A DNA stretch of 64,000 nucleotides from the NCBI GenBank assembly GCA_016715825.1, contig JADJXO010000001.1, positions 62,001 to 126,000 of the forward strand. The letters are read 5' to 3'. A model generated the notes under the pieces. That model made no database searches and was not told the origin of the DNA. It saw only the letters and a list, made by a program, of their open reading frames with translations. The position numbers and the translations under genes were made by a program. The DNA is from Nitrospira sp. (GTDB taxonomy: Bacteria; Nitrospirota; Nitrospiria; Nitrospirales; Nitrospiraceae). Positions 43,502 to 53,547 of the stretch are shown here, one piece after another. Within the stretch, counting starts at the first letter, position 1, and each line of letters begins with the position of its first letter.

Positions 43502-44893
43502 TTAGTGGGAGAAGATCCGTTCTAAATCGTTCCAAAAGGCGAAGATCATGACACCGACCAATAAGACCAATCCCACCTGTTGAGCAACCTCTCGCTGTCG
43601 TTCGCCAAGTGGTTTACGCAGGATGCCTTCAATTAAGAAAAAGAGCAAGTGGCCACCGTCAAGAATGGGGATCGGCAGCAGATTCAGGACGCCGAGGTTG
43701 ATGCTCAGAATGGCGATCAAAAAGACGACGCTGGAGGCACCCTGAGAGGCGGCTTCTCCCGAGATATTGGCGATAGTCAGTGGGCCGCCGATATTCTTAC
43801 TCGAAATATCACCGACCACCATTTTATAGAGACCGATGGCCGTCAGCTCGGTCCATCCCCATGTGGCCTCCAGCCCTTGGTACACGGCTTCCGCCACGTT
43901 CTCGGACCGCATCAACGAGCGACCGGGACCGGAGATGCCGATCTTTCCCACTTCAGAGGTCTGTCCATTCACCGTGAGTTTTTCACTGGCCGGTGTGACG
44001 GTCAGTATGGTGCGCATACCTTCGCGGAGCACCTCGAATTTCAACGGTGTCTCAGGATGCTCTCTCACGTGCGTGGTCATCTGGGACCACGCATAGATCG
44101 TCTGCCCCTCGATCGCGACTACCCGATCCCCGGGCTGGAGTCCAGCCATGGACGCCGGTGAACCATGCAGGACCGATGTGACCAACGCAGGCATTTCCTC
44201 TACCCCGATAGTGTACAGCGGTTCCTGAGTAGAGACCTCCTCTCCGGTCATCTGCACGGGGGTCGCCGTGAGCGTTTTGAGGTGCCCTTCCCGTCGGACC
44301 TCCAGTGAGAGCGGCTGCCCATTGCTCCGGGAGATGAGATCCAGCAATTCGGTCTTGGTTGAGATCTCTTTCCCATTCACGCTGACGACACGGTCGCCGA
44401 CTTCCATGCCGGCCACTGATGCGGGGGACCCAGGAACAAGCGCCTCAACATCCGCGCTCAAATCACGAAAGGTTGGGACAAAGAGGGGCGATCCGGTCGA
44501 TAGCCATCCGGCAAAGATCAAGTAGGCCAGAATGAAATTAAACCCCGGTCCGGCGGCGACAATCAGGACTTTCCCCCACAGGCCTTGGTGCGAAAAGGAT
44601 CGGCGGCGGTCGTCGGGGGTCGTGGCTTCTGTCTCGTCCTCACCGAATAGTTTGACATAGCCACCCAGGGGAACGGCTGAGACGAGGTACTCGGTTTCGC
44701 CGACCTGACGGCCGAAGATCTTCGGGCCGAACCCGATTGAAAACTTCAAGACTTTCACTCCGACCCAGCGGGCAGCGAGGAAGTGGCCAAGTTCGTGGAA
44801 GGCGACCAAGACACCAAGGACCACGAGAAACCACCAAGCTTTCTGGAGGAGAAGCCAGAGCGTATCGGGGGACCAGGCGAATGCGGATGTCAT
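43502..44893 (-). CDS. rseP: Site-2 intramembrane metalloprotease RseP
   Basis: A 463-residue membrane protease; the ATG at 44893 follows GGGAGC (the frame continues upstream without a better start). The zinc site HELGH is in the first helix, and LPIPILDGGH is the LDG motif in the last. Two PDZ domains sit in the periplasmic loop (VEALVPGSPASVAGMEVGD, VTSVLHGSPASMAGLQPGD). By family, it cuts anti-sigma factors such as RseA after envelope stress and clears signal peptides. Confidence 0.95.
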   Translation of the reverse strand: MTSAFAWSPDTLWLLLQKAWWFLVVLGVLVAFHELGHFLAARWVGVKVLKFSIGFGPKIFGRQVGETEYLVSAVPLGGYVKLFGEDETEATTPDDRRRSFSHQGLWGKVLIVAAGPGFNFILAYLIFAGWLSTGSPLFVPTFRDLSADVEALVPGSPASVAGMEVGDRVVSVNGKEISTKTELLDLISRSNGQPLSLEVRREGHLKTLTATPVQMTGEEVSTQEPLYTIGVEEMPALVTSVLHGSPASMAGLQPGDRVVAIEGQTIYAWSQMTTHVREHPETPLKFEVLREGMRTILTVTPASEKLTVNGQTSEVGKIGISGPGRSLMRSENVAEAVYQGLEATWGWTELTAIGLYKMVVGDISSKNIGGPLTIANISGEAASQGASSVVFLIAILSINLGVLNLLPIPILDGGHLLFFLIEGILRKPLGERQREVAQQVGLVLLVGVMIFAFWNDLERIFSH

Positions 44894-44957
44894 GAGAGCT
44901 CCCTGTTGCGTCCTCGGTCTTGTAACTCTAACAGACGTTATCTGAAATGCAAAACAA

Positions 44958-46121
44958 TCATGAGTGAGAGAGTGTGTGCACCAATGATTCTGCTTTTTCC
45001 CTTGCCCACCGATCAGCTTCCAAGGCGTCATCGAGGCACGTGATTTCTTGCCGGCTATGCGCCTCCATGGTGTTACGAATCACCTGGGCGATTTCAATGA
45101 AACGGAGGCCGTGATTGAGAAACGCGTCGACCGCAATCTCATTGGCCGCATTCATCGTAGCCGGCATGGTGCCTCCGATGCGAAGCGATTCATACCCGAG
45201 ATTGAGACAGGGAAATCGATCATGGTCGGGTTTGGAAAAGGACAGTTGTCCGATCTCCGCCAACTCCAGCGAAGGAAGATCAAGCGTCATCCGTGCCGGA
45301 TAGTGCATCGCGTACGAGATAGGGGTTCGCATATCAGGAAGCCCCAATTGGGCGATAATGGAACGATCTTTGTATTCAACCAACGAGTGAATGATGCTTT
45401 CTCGATGGACCATGACCTCGATGTTGGATTCCGGGATATCAAACAGCCATCGCGCTTCCACGACCTCCAACCCTTTATTCATCAACGTCGCCGAGTCGAT
45501 GGTGATCTTGGCTCCCATCTTCCAGTTGGGGTGCTGCAAGGCCCGTTCAGGGGTCACGTCTTGAAGTTGTTCGTGAGTCAGCGTCCAGAGCGCTCCGCCG
45601 GACGCCGTGAGAATCAGTCGGCGGACATCTTCAATCCGGTGCCCCTCCAACGACTGAAAGATGGCACTATGCTCACTATCGACCGGGAAAATCCTGACTC
45701 CGTGTTTGCGAGCTTCATCTTGCATCAACTTTCCCGCCATGACCATCGGCTCTTTATTCGCCAACGCGATCTGCTTGCCGCTTCGAATAGCAGACAAAGT
45801 CGGAACAAGCCCGGCGGCTCCCACGATGGCGGAAATGACCAATTCAGCCTCCAAGACCGATGCTACGTGGGTAATGCCGTCTTCCCCGGAGAGGATCTCG
45901 ACCGGAAGATCGGCACATCGGCTGCGAAGGAGGGCGGCAGAGGATTCGGTGGAGACCGCCACGGCTTTGGGCCGAAAACGGTGAATCTGCTCCTCGAGTT
46001 TCTCGATGTTGTTGCCGGCGGTCAGACCCACCACGCGAAATTCATCTGGAAACCGTTGAATGATATCGAGTGTGTTTGTCCCGATCGATCCGGTCGATCC
46101 CAAGATGATTATCGGTTTCAT
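44958..46121 (-). CDS. dxr: 1-deoxy-D-xylulose 5-phosphate reductoisomerase
   Basis: A 387-residue enzyme making MEP from DXP with NADPH, the committed step of the non-mevalonate isoprenoid route. The NADPH motif is GSTGSIGTNTL; ALANKEPMVMAG, PVDSEHSAIFQ, TASGGALW, and HPNWKMGAKITIDSATLMNKGLE give the metal and substrate sites. The isoprenoid product feeds the uppS and hopanoid genes also seen in this window. Confidence 0.97.
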   Translation of the reverse strand: MKPIIILGSTGSIGTNTLDIIQRFPDEFRVVGLTAGNNIEKLEEQIHRFRPKAVAVSTESSAALLRSRCADLPVEILSGEDGITHVASVLEAELVISAIVGAAGLVPTLSAIRSGKQIALANKEPMVMAGKLMQDEARKHGVRIFPVDSEHSAIFQSLEGHRIEDVRRLILTASGGALWTLTHEQLQDVTPERALQHPNWKMGAKITIDSATLMNKGLEVVEARWLFDIPESNIEVMVHRESIIHSLVEYKDRSIIAQLGLPDMRTPISYAMHYPARMTLDLPSLELAEIGQLSFSKPDHDRFPCLNLGYESLRIGGTMPATMNAANEIAVDAFLNHGLRFIEIAQVIRNTMEAHSRQEITCLDDALEADRWAREKAESLVHTLSHS

Positions 46122-46142
46122 GTCTTCACCCCTCCAAATCTC

Positions 46143-47033
46143 CTAGGAAAGCGGCGACAGGCCTCGAATGTAGACGACATAGTAGTAGAACGTGGGAGCG
46201 GTGAACAAGAGACTATCGAGGCGATCCAGCATTCCGCCATGACCCGGCAAGATCCCGCCTGAGTCTTTGACCCCGGTTCGTCGCTTAATGAGTGATTCGA
46301 AAAGATCTCCGATGAGGCCCACCATCGTCAGGAGTACGCCAAGGATCAGCGAATCCGTCAGTGAGAGTTGTGAGGCAAACCACTGCTGAGCCAGGACTGC
46401 CACACCGACCGTGAGAATGAGTCCACCGAGTACCCCTTCGACGGTTTTCTTCGGACTGATCGACGGGAGTAAGGGATGTTTTCCCCACAGAGTTCCCGCA
46501 TAGTAGGCCCCGATGTCTGACGCCCATGTCACAACTGCGAGGAAGAGCACGAGCCACTGGCCGTCCGGTAGTGCGCGGGCCGAGACCACGGTGCTCAGAG
46601 GGAAGCCCACATACAACAGGCCCAGGAGAATCGCGAGTGCATCGCCCCATCGATGTGCGGCTGACACAGCGGAGATGGATACAGCCACGAGGGCCACCAG
46701 GACACAGCCCACGAGCAGTTCCGGCCAGGAGAACGAAAAATGTGGTTGGATCAGTGTCAGGGCAAATCCGGCCAGACCTACTCCCAGAAGGAGATGGCTC
46801 AAGCGTGAGGGAAAGCTGAGCTTGTAGAGTTCCAGCAGGGCAATCACACCAACCACGAGCAAAAGCAGGGTCAAGGCCCAGGGAACAAGGTGTGCGATGA
46901 TGAGATAGACTGCGGGAATCAGCGCGAGCGCGGTGTAGAGACGGCGGAGGTCAAATTGTCGGGTGCGTGCCGGTGAGGTCGTCACAAATCTAGGGCTATG
47001 AGCAAGGATTTCTGTAGCGAGGGGGTATCCCAC
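46143..47033 (-). CDS. cdsA: Phosphatidate cytidylyltransferase
   Basis: A 296-residue membrane enzyme that makes CDP-diacylglycerol from phosphatidate and CTP. About eight hydrophobic helices; the C-terminal signature SLIKRRTGVKDSGGILPGHGG with LDRLDSL is complete. The GTG start at 47033 lies 5 bases after the uppS stop. The N-terminus, about 25 residues longer than usual, may be over-extended. Confidence 0.94.
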   Translation of the reverse strand: MGYPLATEILAHSPRFVTTSPARTRQFDLRRLYTALALIPAVYLIIAHLVPWALTLLLLVVGVIALLELYKLSFPSRLSHLLLGVGLAGFALTLIQPHFSFSWPELLVGCVLVALVAVSISAVSAAHRWGDALAILLGLLYVGFPLSTVVSARALPDGQWLVLFLAVVTWASDIGAYYAGTLWGKHPLLPSISPKKTVEGVLGGLILTVGVAVLAQQWFASQLSLTDSLILGVLLTMVGLIGDLFESLIKRRTGVKDSGGILPGHGGMLDRLDSLLFTAPTFYYYVVYIRGLSPLS

Positions 47034-47038
47034 AAGGG

Positions 47039-47824
47039 TTATGACGAGACGGTGCTTAGGACTCGACCAAATCGACGTTCCCGCTTTTGGTACTCAATTA
47101 ACGCTAGGAGGAACTCGCGCCGTCGAAAATCAGGCCATAGCGTCGGGCTGAAGCACAGCTCGGTGTAGGCTACCTGCCACAGCAGAAAATTGCTGATCCT
47201 GGTTTCTCCACTCGTCCGAATCAGAAGGTCTGGGTCAGGAAGCGGATGGGTGGAGAGGTACTCTTTAAACGTGGTTTCATCGATTTGGTTCGGCTGTAGG
47301 GTGCCTGTTTGGACATCGCCGATCAGCGCTTTTACGGCATCGACGATCTCTGCTCGTCCGCCGTAGCTCAACGCGACGGTCAGGGTCATTTTATCGAGAT
47401 GAGCGGTTTCTTTCTCGGTGGTACGAACCCAGTGTTGGGCGGATTGCGGGAGGAGATCGTGGCGTCCGATGGCGCGGAAGCGAACCCCTTGCTCGATCAA
47501 ACTCGCCCGTTCCGTGGAGAGGTAATGCTCCAGGAGCCCCATGAGGGCGCTGATTTCGTGAGTTGGACGATTCCAGTTCTCCTGGGAAAACGCGTAGATC
47601 GTCAGAGCCCGAATGCCCAACTCCAGACACAAGGTGATCATTTCTCTGACGGAATTGATGCCTTCACGATGGCCAGCGATCCGAGGAAGACCACGCAGTT
47701 CAGCCCAGCGACCGTTGCCGTCCATAATGACCGCGACATGTTTCGGGAGCAGATCCAGCTCCAATTTCGCGGTTAGTTCGCTTTCTGAAAGGCGATCAAG
47801 GTTTGAAGATGGCTGATGTGCCAT
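47039..47824 (-). CDS. uppS: Isoprenyl transferase (undecaprenyl diphosphate synthase)
   Basis: A 261-residue cis-prenyltransferase making the C55 lipid carrier for cell-wall synthesis. MDGNGRWAELRGLPRIAGHREG is the substrate and Mg site, with YAFSQENWNRP, LSYGGRAEI and DLLIRTSGETRISNFLLWQ further down. It is the first gene of its operon; the divergent tldD gene starts 235 bases away, so that gap holds both promoters. Confidence 0.97.
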   Translation of the reverse strand: MAHQPSSNLDRLSESELTAKLELDLLPKHVAVIMDGNGRWAELRGLPRIAGHREGINSVREMITLCLELGIRALTIYAFSQENWNRPTHEISALMGLLEHYLSTERASLIEQGVRFRAIGRHDLLPQSAQHWVRTTEKETAHLDKMTLTVALSYGGRAEIVDAVKALIGDVQTGTLQPNQIDETTFKEYLSTHPLPDPDLLIRTSGETRISNFLLWQVAYTELCFSPTLWPDFRRREFLLALIEYQKRERRFGRVLSTVSS

Positions 47825-48059
47825 ATTAAATCTTGGGTTAGCTCCTACAGGTCCAGTGTGCAGACGCGCTGAAGTGGTCAGAGTCTACTGGTGGGCCTAG
47901 GGAATGTCAAACGATAACTCGGTAATTATAAGAAGGTAATTCTAGAATGAGCATTTCCTTGAAATGACACCGGAGAGGCAGGAGTGCATTGCGACTGCAG
48001 AAATGATTGGGCTATACTGCCCCCTTCTTACGCCACACCGAGACAGAAAGAGCGACCTT

Positions 48060-49490
48060 ATGTCTGATCTTATCCAATTGAGCAAATTTGGCGTTACTGA
48101 GATTGAAGCGCAGCATGCCCTTGATCGGCTCAATGTCCGTGACGTGGATTATGCGGATCTGTATTTCGAGTCGCGTACGTCGGAATCCGTGTCCATGGAG
48201 GAAGGCATCGTCAAGCGTGCGGCGAAGAGTATTTCTCAAGGTGTCGGAGTTCGTGCAACGGCTGGTGAAAAAACCGGATTTGCCTACTCTGATGAACTCA
48301 CGAAAAGAGATCTAGAGATTGCGGCGGATACGGCGCGGTATATCGCCAACTCCCCCAAAGGGGATTCGCCCGTTCCAGTGCCCACGCAACGACGCCCCAC
48401 GAGGGATCTCTATCCGATAGAACGGGCCAAGGCCGAAGTCGCGACGTCTGAGCGTGTGGCGCTCTTGAACGAAATCGATGCGGAAGCCAGACGCTATGAC
48501 CCTCGCATCAAGAACGTGATGGCGTCTTTTAACACCGAGTACAAGATAGTGGCGGTGGCCACCTCCGATGGGACCTTGGTAACCGATATTCAACCGTTAT
48601 CTCGCCTGCAGATCACCTGTATCGCCGAGGACGGTGATAATCGTCAGGTAGGGAGCTTCGGTGGTGGTGGCCGGGTCGCGTTCGAATTTTATCGAGAAGG
48701 AGGACGCCATCTCGGCTACGCCCGGGAAGCGGCACGAGAGGCGATTCTCAACCTCTCGGCGGTCGATGCTCCGGCTGGTGTGATGCCGGTTGTTCTGGCC
48801 GGTGGATGGCCTGGCATTTTACTCCACGAGGCGATCGGGCACGGTTTGGAAGCCGATTTCAACCGGAAGAAAACATCGGCCTTTTCGAATCTGGTAGGCA
48901 AGCGCGTGGCATCCGACGTCTGCACGATTGTGGATGATGGAACCCTTCCCTCTCGTCGTGGTTCGTTGAACATGGATGACGAGGGAACGCCGACCAGTTG
49001 CACCACGCTCATTGAGAAGGGCATTCTCCGCCGGTATATTACCGATAAACTCAATGCACGTCTGATGGGGATTCCCTTGACTGGGAACGGTCGGCGGGAG
49101 AATTACCAGAGTGTGGTTCTGCCTCGGATGACGAATACCTTCATGTTGGCAGGCGAGTCCGACCCGCAAGACATTATCAGATCAGTCAAGAATGGGCTCT
49201 ACGCCGTCTCGTTCGGAGGCGGGCAAGTCGATATTACGAACGGGAAGTTCGTATTTTCTGCGAGTGAAGCCTATCTGATTGAGGACGGCCAGATTACGAA
49301 GCCGGTGAAGGGAGCCACGTTGATCGGGAACGGACCTGAGATTCTCACCAAAGTCTCGATGGTGGGACACGATCTGAAGCTCGATAACGGCATCGGGACC
49401 TGCGGGAAGGACGGGCAGTCGGTTCCGGTGGGAGTCGGGTTACCGACTATTAAGATCGATGAAATTACAGTCGGTGGCACGAGGAGCTAG
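48060..49490 (+). CDS. tldD: Metalloprotease TldD
   Basis: A 476-residue subunit of the TldD/TldE protease. The metal site is LHEAIGH (HEXXXH), with downstream GGGQVDI and SASEAYLIEDG. In E. coli TldD/E completes microcin B17 maturation and trims unfolded peptides; PQQ and other peptide-derived products also use it. The ATG at 48060 is preferred over an in-frame ATG 96 bases upstream because it begins at the conserved N-terminal helix. The partner follows 66 bases later. Confidence 0.95.
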   Translation: MSDLIQLSKFGVTEIEAQHALDRLNVRDVDYADLYFESRTSESVSMEEGIVKRAAKSISQGVGVRATAGEKTGFAYSDELTKRDLEIAADTARYIANSPKGDSPVPVPTQRRPTRDLYPIERAKAEVATSERVALLNEIDAEARRYDPRIKNVMASFNTEYKIVAVATSDGTLVTDIQPLSRLQITCIAEDGDNRQVGSFGGGGRVAFEFYREGGRHLGYAREAAREAILNLSAVDAPAGVMPVVLAGGWPGILLHEAIGHGLEADFNRKKTSAFSNLVGKRVASDVCTIVDDGTLPSRRGSLNMDDEGTPTSCTTLIEKGILRRYITDKLNARLMGIPLTGNGRRENYQSVVLPRMTNTFMLAGESDPQDIIRSVKNGLYAVSFGGGQVDITNGKFVFSASEAYLIEDGQITKPVKGATLIGNGPEILTKVSMVGHDLKLDNGIGTCGKDGQSVPVGVGLPTIKIDEITVGGTRS

Positions 49491-49556
49491 ACACTTTCTC
49501 CACGCGCGTTCTGCTGATCGATCGAACAACGATTAACGCATTGGTGCAACAACCGA

Positions 49557-50936
49557 ATGTCTAAAGGTAGGTCGCTTTCAGTAGAGACGGCTAACGGGTA
49601 TGCCCAGCTCGCGGCGGATGTTTTGGCTCGCGCCAAGGCCTGCGGTGCGACGGAAGCGGATATCGTGGTGGCTGACGGAGAGACTCTTTCTGTCCAAGTA
49701 CGAGTCGGTGCCGTCGATCGACTGACCAAGGCGCGGGAGAAGCGGCTCGGTCTCCGTGTCTTTATTGGTAAGCGGTCCGCCACGACCTCCACATCAGACT
49801 TTTCACAAGCGTCACTCGAACGGCTCGTTGCAGATACCTGTACCTTGGCAGGAGCGGTGGTCGAGGATACGGTGTCCGGATTGCCGGATGCTGCTCAGAT
49901 GGCCACGGAGCAGCCGAACCTTGACCTGTATGATGAAACGGTGCTTGATACGGAGACGCAGATCGACTGGGCGAAACGCGGAGAGGCTGCGGCGTTCGCG
50001 GCCGACACGCGCGTAACCAACTCGGAGGGTGCAGAATTCGACTCGTCTTCCGGGCGGGTGGTACTGGCCAACAGTCACGGATTCGTCGGGTCCTACAAGA
50101 GTTCAAGCTTTTCCCTGTCCGTTTCACCGATCGCGACCGACCCCGAAACAGGTGCCATGCAGCGGGACGCGTGGTATGAGGTGCAACGCAAGTTTGCGCG
50201 ATTGGCGTCTGCGGAATCGATCGGACAAGAGGCGGCACGACGGGCCGTTCGTCGCTTAGGCGCGCGTAAGGTCTCGACCAAGCGCGTTCCGGTGGTGTTC
50301 GACCAGGAGACAGCCGGAAGCTTACTCGCCAACCTCTGCGGCGCCGTGTCTGGCTATGGCCTCTACAAACGCGCGTCCTTTCTTCTCGACAAACTCGGCC
50401 AGACGATCGCCTCCGAACTGCTCACCGTGTATGACGATGGACTAATGGCCGGTGGGCTTGGGTCTCGCCCGTTCGATGGGGAAGGGTTGGCGACTCGCAA
50501 GAATACGATTGTGGAGCGCGGCGTGCTCAAGAGCTATATGCTCGACACCTACTCGGGAAAGAAGCTGGGACTGCCGTCGACTGGGAACGCGTCGCGAAGT
50601 GTGGGAGAAAGTCCTTCGGTCGGTCCGACGAACTTTTATTTGGTTCCTGGAACGAACAGCGCACAAGAGATTATTGGGTCAGTGAAGGATGGGCTCTATG
50701 TTACAGAGTTAATCGGATTCGGAATCAACATGGTGACCGGCGATTATTCACGTGGAGCCTCAGGGTTTTGGGTCGAAAACGGAGAGTTGGCTTATCCGGT
50801 TGAAGAAATTACCATCGCGGGCAATCTGAAGCAGATGTTCAAGGATATTGAAGTCGTCGGGAACGATCTGGTGTTTCGAGGGCGCATCACTAGCCCCACG
50901 CTGAAAATTTCAGAAATGATGGTGGCAGGTAGTTGA
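49557..50936 (+). CDS. TldE/PmbA metalloprotease partner
   Basis: A 459-residue paralogue of TldD without the HEXXXH site, as in PmbA/TldE. Matching segments are FDQETAGSLLANLCGAVSGYGLYK, GEGLATRKNTIVERG, YSGKKLGLPSTGNA and EEITIAGNLKQMFKDIEVVGND. It forms the heterodimer with TldD that encloses the active site and admits unfolded peptides. Confidence 0.94.
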   Translation: MSKGRSLSVETANGYAQLAADVLARAKACGATEADIVVADGETLSVQVRVGAVDRLTKAREKRLGLRVFIGKRSATTSTSDFSQASLERLVADTCTLAGAVVEDTVSGLPDAAQMATEQPNLDLYDETVLDTETQIDWAKRGEAAAFAADTRVTNSEGAEFDSSSGRVVLANSHGFVGSYKSSSFSLSVSPIATDPETGAMQRDAWYEVQRKFARLASAESIGQEAARRAVRRLGARKVSTKRVPVVFDQETAGSLLANLCGAVSGYGLYKRASFLLDKLGQTIASELLTVYDDGLMAGGLGSRPFDGEGLATRKNTIVERGVLKSYMLDTYSGKKLGLPSTGNASRSVGESPSVGPTNFYLVPGTNSAQEIIGSVKDGLYVTELIGFGINMVTGDYSRGASGFWVENGELAYPVEEITIAGNLKQMFKDIEVVGNDLVFRGRITSPTLKISEMMVAGS

Positions 50937-51043
50937 GAGCTGAGTAAGTGCGAGTGCTGAGTCACGAGTCGAAAGTTCTCTCCTTTCTCTTTTTCCTACT
51001 CAGGACTCAGGACGAAACACGTGTGACGGCACGGAGGTGACCC

Positions 51044-51748
51044 ATGGCTGAATCCATTCGAGAGACAACCGTGCAGTACCAGAGTGGAAAAGTGGGAATG
51101 AAGGCGTTCGTAGCGGCACCACAGACCAAAGAAAAACGGCCGACCATTATCATCGTCCAGGAATGGTGGGGCCTCACGGACCATATGAAGGATATCGCGA
51201 GGCGGTATGCGGGGGAAGGCTATGTGGCCATCGCTCCGGACCTGTATTCCCGCCTGGGACATGCGCTGACGACCGATGCCGGAGAAGCCGGGAAATTGAT
51301 GAACACGTTGAAGCAGGAAGACGGGCTGGCCGATCTGAATGCGACGGTGGCCTATTTGAAATCGGTTCCGGAAGTTGATGCAACCAAGATCGGCATCACG
51401 GGGTTCTGTATGGGGGGTTCCTATGCACTCATGCTGCCCTGCATCAATGCGGAGATCAAAGCAGCGGTGCCGTTCTACGGCCAAGTCCCGAATCCCGATA
51501 TCCCGATTCAGAAGCTGGCCTGCCCGGTTCTCTATATTTATGGCGAGGATGACGGCTGGATCACCAAGGCCGATGTGCAGCGACTGGCGGCGGCATTGAA
51601 GAAGTACGGCAAGGCCGGGGAGATCAAGACGTATCCTGGTGCCCCGCACGCCTTCTTCCGAGATACGGACCCATCTGTCTATCGGCCGGATGCAGCGAAG
51701 GATGCATGGGGCAGGACAAAGGCATTCTTCAAGCAACATCTCAGCTGA
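51044..51748 (+). CDS. Dienelactone hydrolase family protein
   Basis: A 234-residue alpha/beta hydrolase. The nucleophile is Cys in GFCMGG, the acid is Asp in GEDDGWI and the His is in APHAFF, the DLH triad. The motif EWWGLTDHMKDIARRYAGEGY is typical. GGAGGTGA lies 6 bases before the ATG. Many such proteins hydrolyse lactones or esters in aromatic breakdown or general metabolism; here it stands alone, so the substrate is unknown. Confidence 0.92.
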   Translation: MAESIRETTVQYQSGKVGMKAFVAAPQTKEKRPTIIIVQEWWGLTDHMKDIARRYAGEGYVAIAPDLYSRLGHALTTDAGEAGKLMNTLKQEDGLADLNATVAYLKSVPEVDATKIGITGFCMGGSYALMLPCINAEIKAAVPFYGQVPNPDIPIQKLACPVLYIYGEDDGWITKADVQRLAAALKKYGKAGEIKTYPGAPHAFFRDTDPSVYRPDAAKDAWGRTKAFFKQHLS

Positions 51749-51857
51749 TGAACATGACCTCCGGCTTCGTGCTCTGTCGTTTGTCTTCCCACTCGGCCTT
51801 GCCGGAAGGTCATCTTGATCAGCCCATCGAATTGTAGCAACACGGGAAAAATTTATC

Positions 51858-52313
51858 ATGCCGCTTGATGCCGAACTCGGACAGAAAATGCTGCAGCTGA
51901 TTACGTCGCGCTACGACGATCGGCATTGGCGCAAACAGATCGAAAAGACTCTCAGCCTCCCCCAATCCGGCGTGGCTGATCCAGTGCAGCAGCAGATCTT
52001 CATGTATCTTAAGCAAGGCTTGAAAGCCTACAAATCTCGCCGAGCTGATCCCGACTCCTGGATCATCGGGGGCTATGCCACGAAAGAAGTTATCACTCGC
52101 GCAAAGTTTCAGCCGCAGCTCATTGGGCCATCCTTCAAGCAAGAGGACGTGGCATTTTTAGAAGCAGATCCAGGGGCTGACGTCACCGAAGCTTGGTGGG
52201 AAGAGATGCTGGTGCAGTGGTTCGACGTGCCGGAAGAAGAGAAGCCTGCTGAAGATTCGGAGAATGAATCGTCGGAATCAGATTCCTCCACGATGGAACA
52301 GTCGAAAGCCTGA
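51858..52313 (+). CDS. Hypothetical protein with acidic C-terminal tail
   Basis: A 151-residue soluble protein with no signal peptide. Residues 1-115 look folded and mostly helical (YDDRHWRKQIEKTLSL, AWWEEMLVQWFDVP). The last 30 residues are almost all Glu, Ser and Asp. I do not recognise a family. Codon use matches the neighbours, so it is probably a real gene; the DUF3616 gene follows after 30 bases. Confidence 0.65.
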   Translation: MPLDAELGQKMLQLITSRYDDRHWRKQIEKTLSLPQSGVADPVQQQIFMYLKQGLKAYKSRRADPDSWIIGGYATKEVITRAKFQPQLIGPSFKQEDVAFLEADPGADVTEAWWEEMLVQWFDVPEEEKPAEDSENESSESDSSTMEQSKA

Positions 52314-52343
52314 GAAACTACACCACGCTGGCTAACCAGCCCT

Positions 52344-53495
52344 ATGAGCCTGCCAACGAACATCACACTGTTGTTCCATCCCAAACTTAATCGAATCAGT
52401 AAAGACAAAGGGCTACGAGACGGCCTGTCCGCTGTGGCGCAGATTGCGGACACGCTCTGGGTCGCCAACGATGAGGGCACTAGTCTTGAGCGACTCGCAC
52501 CCATCAAGCGCCACAAGCCCGGTATCAGGACATTCGGTCGCCATGAGCGATTTCCACTCGCGGACCTTCTTCGTCTTCCGCAGAAGGTAAAGAGTGTGAA
52601 GAATCAGCCCGAAGTGGATGTGGAAGGACTGGCCTATGCGGACGGCTATCTTTGGTTGGTAGGCTCCCATAGTCTCATTCGCCGTAAGCCGACACTCGAC
52701 GATGGTCCCAAGAAGGCTCGGCAGCAGCTACAGCAGGTCCACCGGAGGGGCAACCGCTACCTGCTGGCTCGAATTCCGGTAGAGGAAACCGACGGGATAC
52801 CGATGTTGGTAAAAAAGGTGACGGAGGATGGGACCAAGCGCCGGGCCGCGCAGTTGCGTGGCGACGACTGTGGGAACGACTTGACTGAGGCATTGCGCCG
52901 AGATGACCACCTGGGATCGTATCTCAGGATCCCGGGTAAGGATAATGGGTTCGATATCGAAGGCTTGGCTGTGGTGGGTACGCGACTGTTTCTTGGGCTG
53001 CGTGGACCGGTGTTACGTGGTTGGGCAGTCATTCTGGAAATAGCGGTCAAGGAGCACCCCAGGCATGCCTCTCTTCTGAAGTTAAGATCCATCGGGCCAC
53101 AGGGTCGCCTGTATCGAAAACATTTCCTTCACCTTGAAGGGCTCGGTATTCGAGATCTCTGCGCACAGGGTTCCGACTTGCTGATCCTTGCGGGACCGAC
53201 GATGAGTCTTGAAGGCCCCGTGCGTGTGTTTCGATGGAAGGGAGGGACTGATCAAAAAGGCGAGTCTATGGTCCCGCGCAAGGAATTGGATCACCTGCTA
53301 GATGTCCCGCATGGTCAAGATGTTGGCCATGCCGAAGGCATGACATTATTTTCGTCTAATGGTGGGCAGATTGATTCACTCATGGTGGTCTACGATTCCA
53401 TCCCCAAGAAGCGCCAATCAGAGGCGTGCACCGTGACGGCAGATCTGTTTCCCTTGCCTGGGAAACCCCAAAGCCCGACGCATCTAGTTCCCTAA
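52344..53495 (+). CDS. DUF3616-like beta-propeller protein
   Basis: A 383-residue cytoplasmic protein with repeated strands containing DVEGLAYADGYLWLVGSHS, FDIEGLAVVGTRLFLGLRGPV and LEGLGIRDLCAQGSDLLILAGP, the DUF3616 pattern of a putative propeller. EGL(A/G) motifs recur about every 100 residues. The function is unknown; possibly an esterase or strictosidine-synthase-like fold. It lies 211 bases before the TIR-STAND gene. Confidence 0.8.
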   Translation: MSLPTNITLLFHPKLNRISKDKGLRDGLSAVAQIADTLWVANDEGTSLERLAPIKRHKPGIRTFGRHERFPLADLLRLPQKVKSVKNQPEVDVEGLAYADGYLWLVGSHSLIRRKPTLDDGPKKARQQLQQVHRRGNRYLLARIPVEETDGIPMLVKKVTEDGTKRRAAQLRGDDCGNDLTEALRRDDHLGSYLRIPGKDNGFDIEGLAVVGTRLFLGLRGPVLRGWAVILEIAVKEHPRHASLLKLRSIGPQGRLYRKHFLHLEGLGIRDLCAQGSDLLILAGPTMSLEGPVRVFRWKGGTDQKGESMVPRKELDHLLDVPHGQDVGHAEGMTLFSSNGGQIDSLMVVYDSIPKKRQSEACTVTADLFPLPGKPQSPTHLVP

Positions 53496-53510
53496 CCGAT
53501 CATACGTATG

Positions 53511-53547
53511 GTATCTATGCGGATACAGATCGTATCTGAATGGATAC
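53511..53547. promoter_or_regulatory. Array of alternating GTATC/GATAC half-sites, possible operator
   Basis: GTATC at 53511, GATAC at 53522, GTATC at 53532 and GATAC at 53543 alternate every 10-11 bases, one helical turn. They form two copies of GTATC-N6-GATAC. A further GATAC lies at 53602. The array is 160 bases upstream of the TIR-STAND gene. Sequence pattern is direct; the regulatory role is inferred. Confidence 0.45.
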
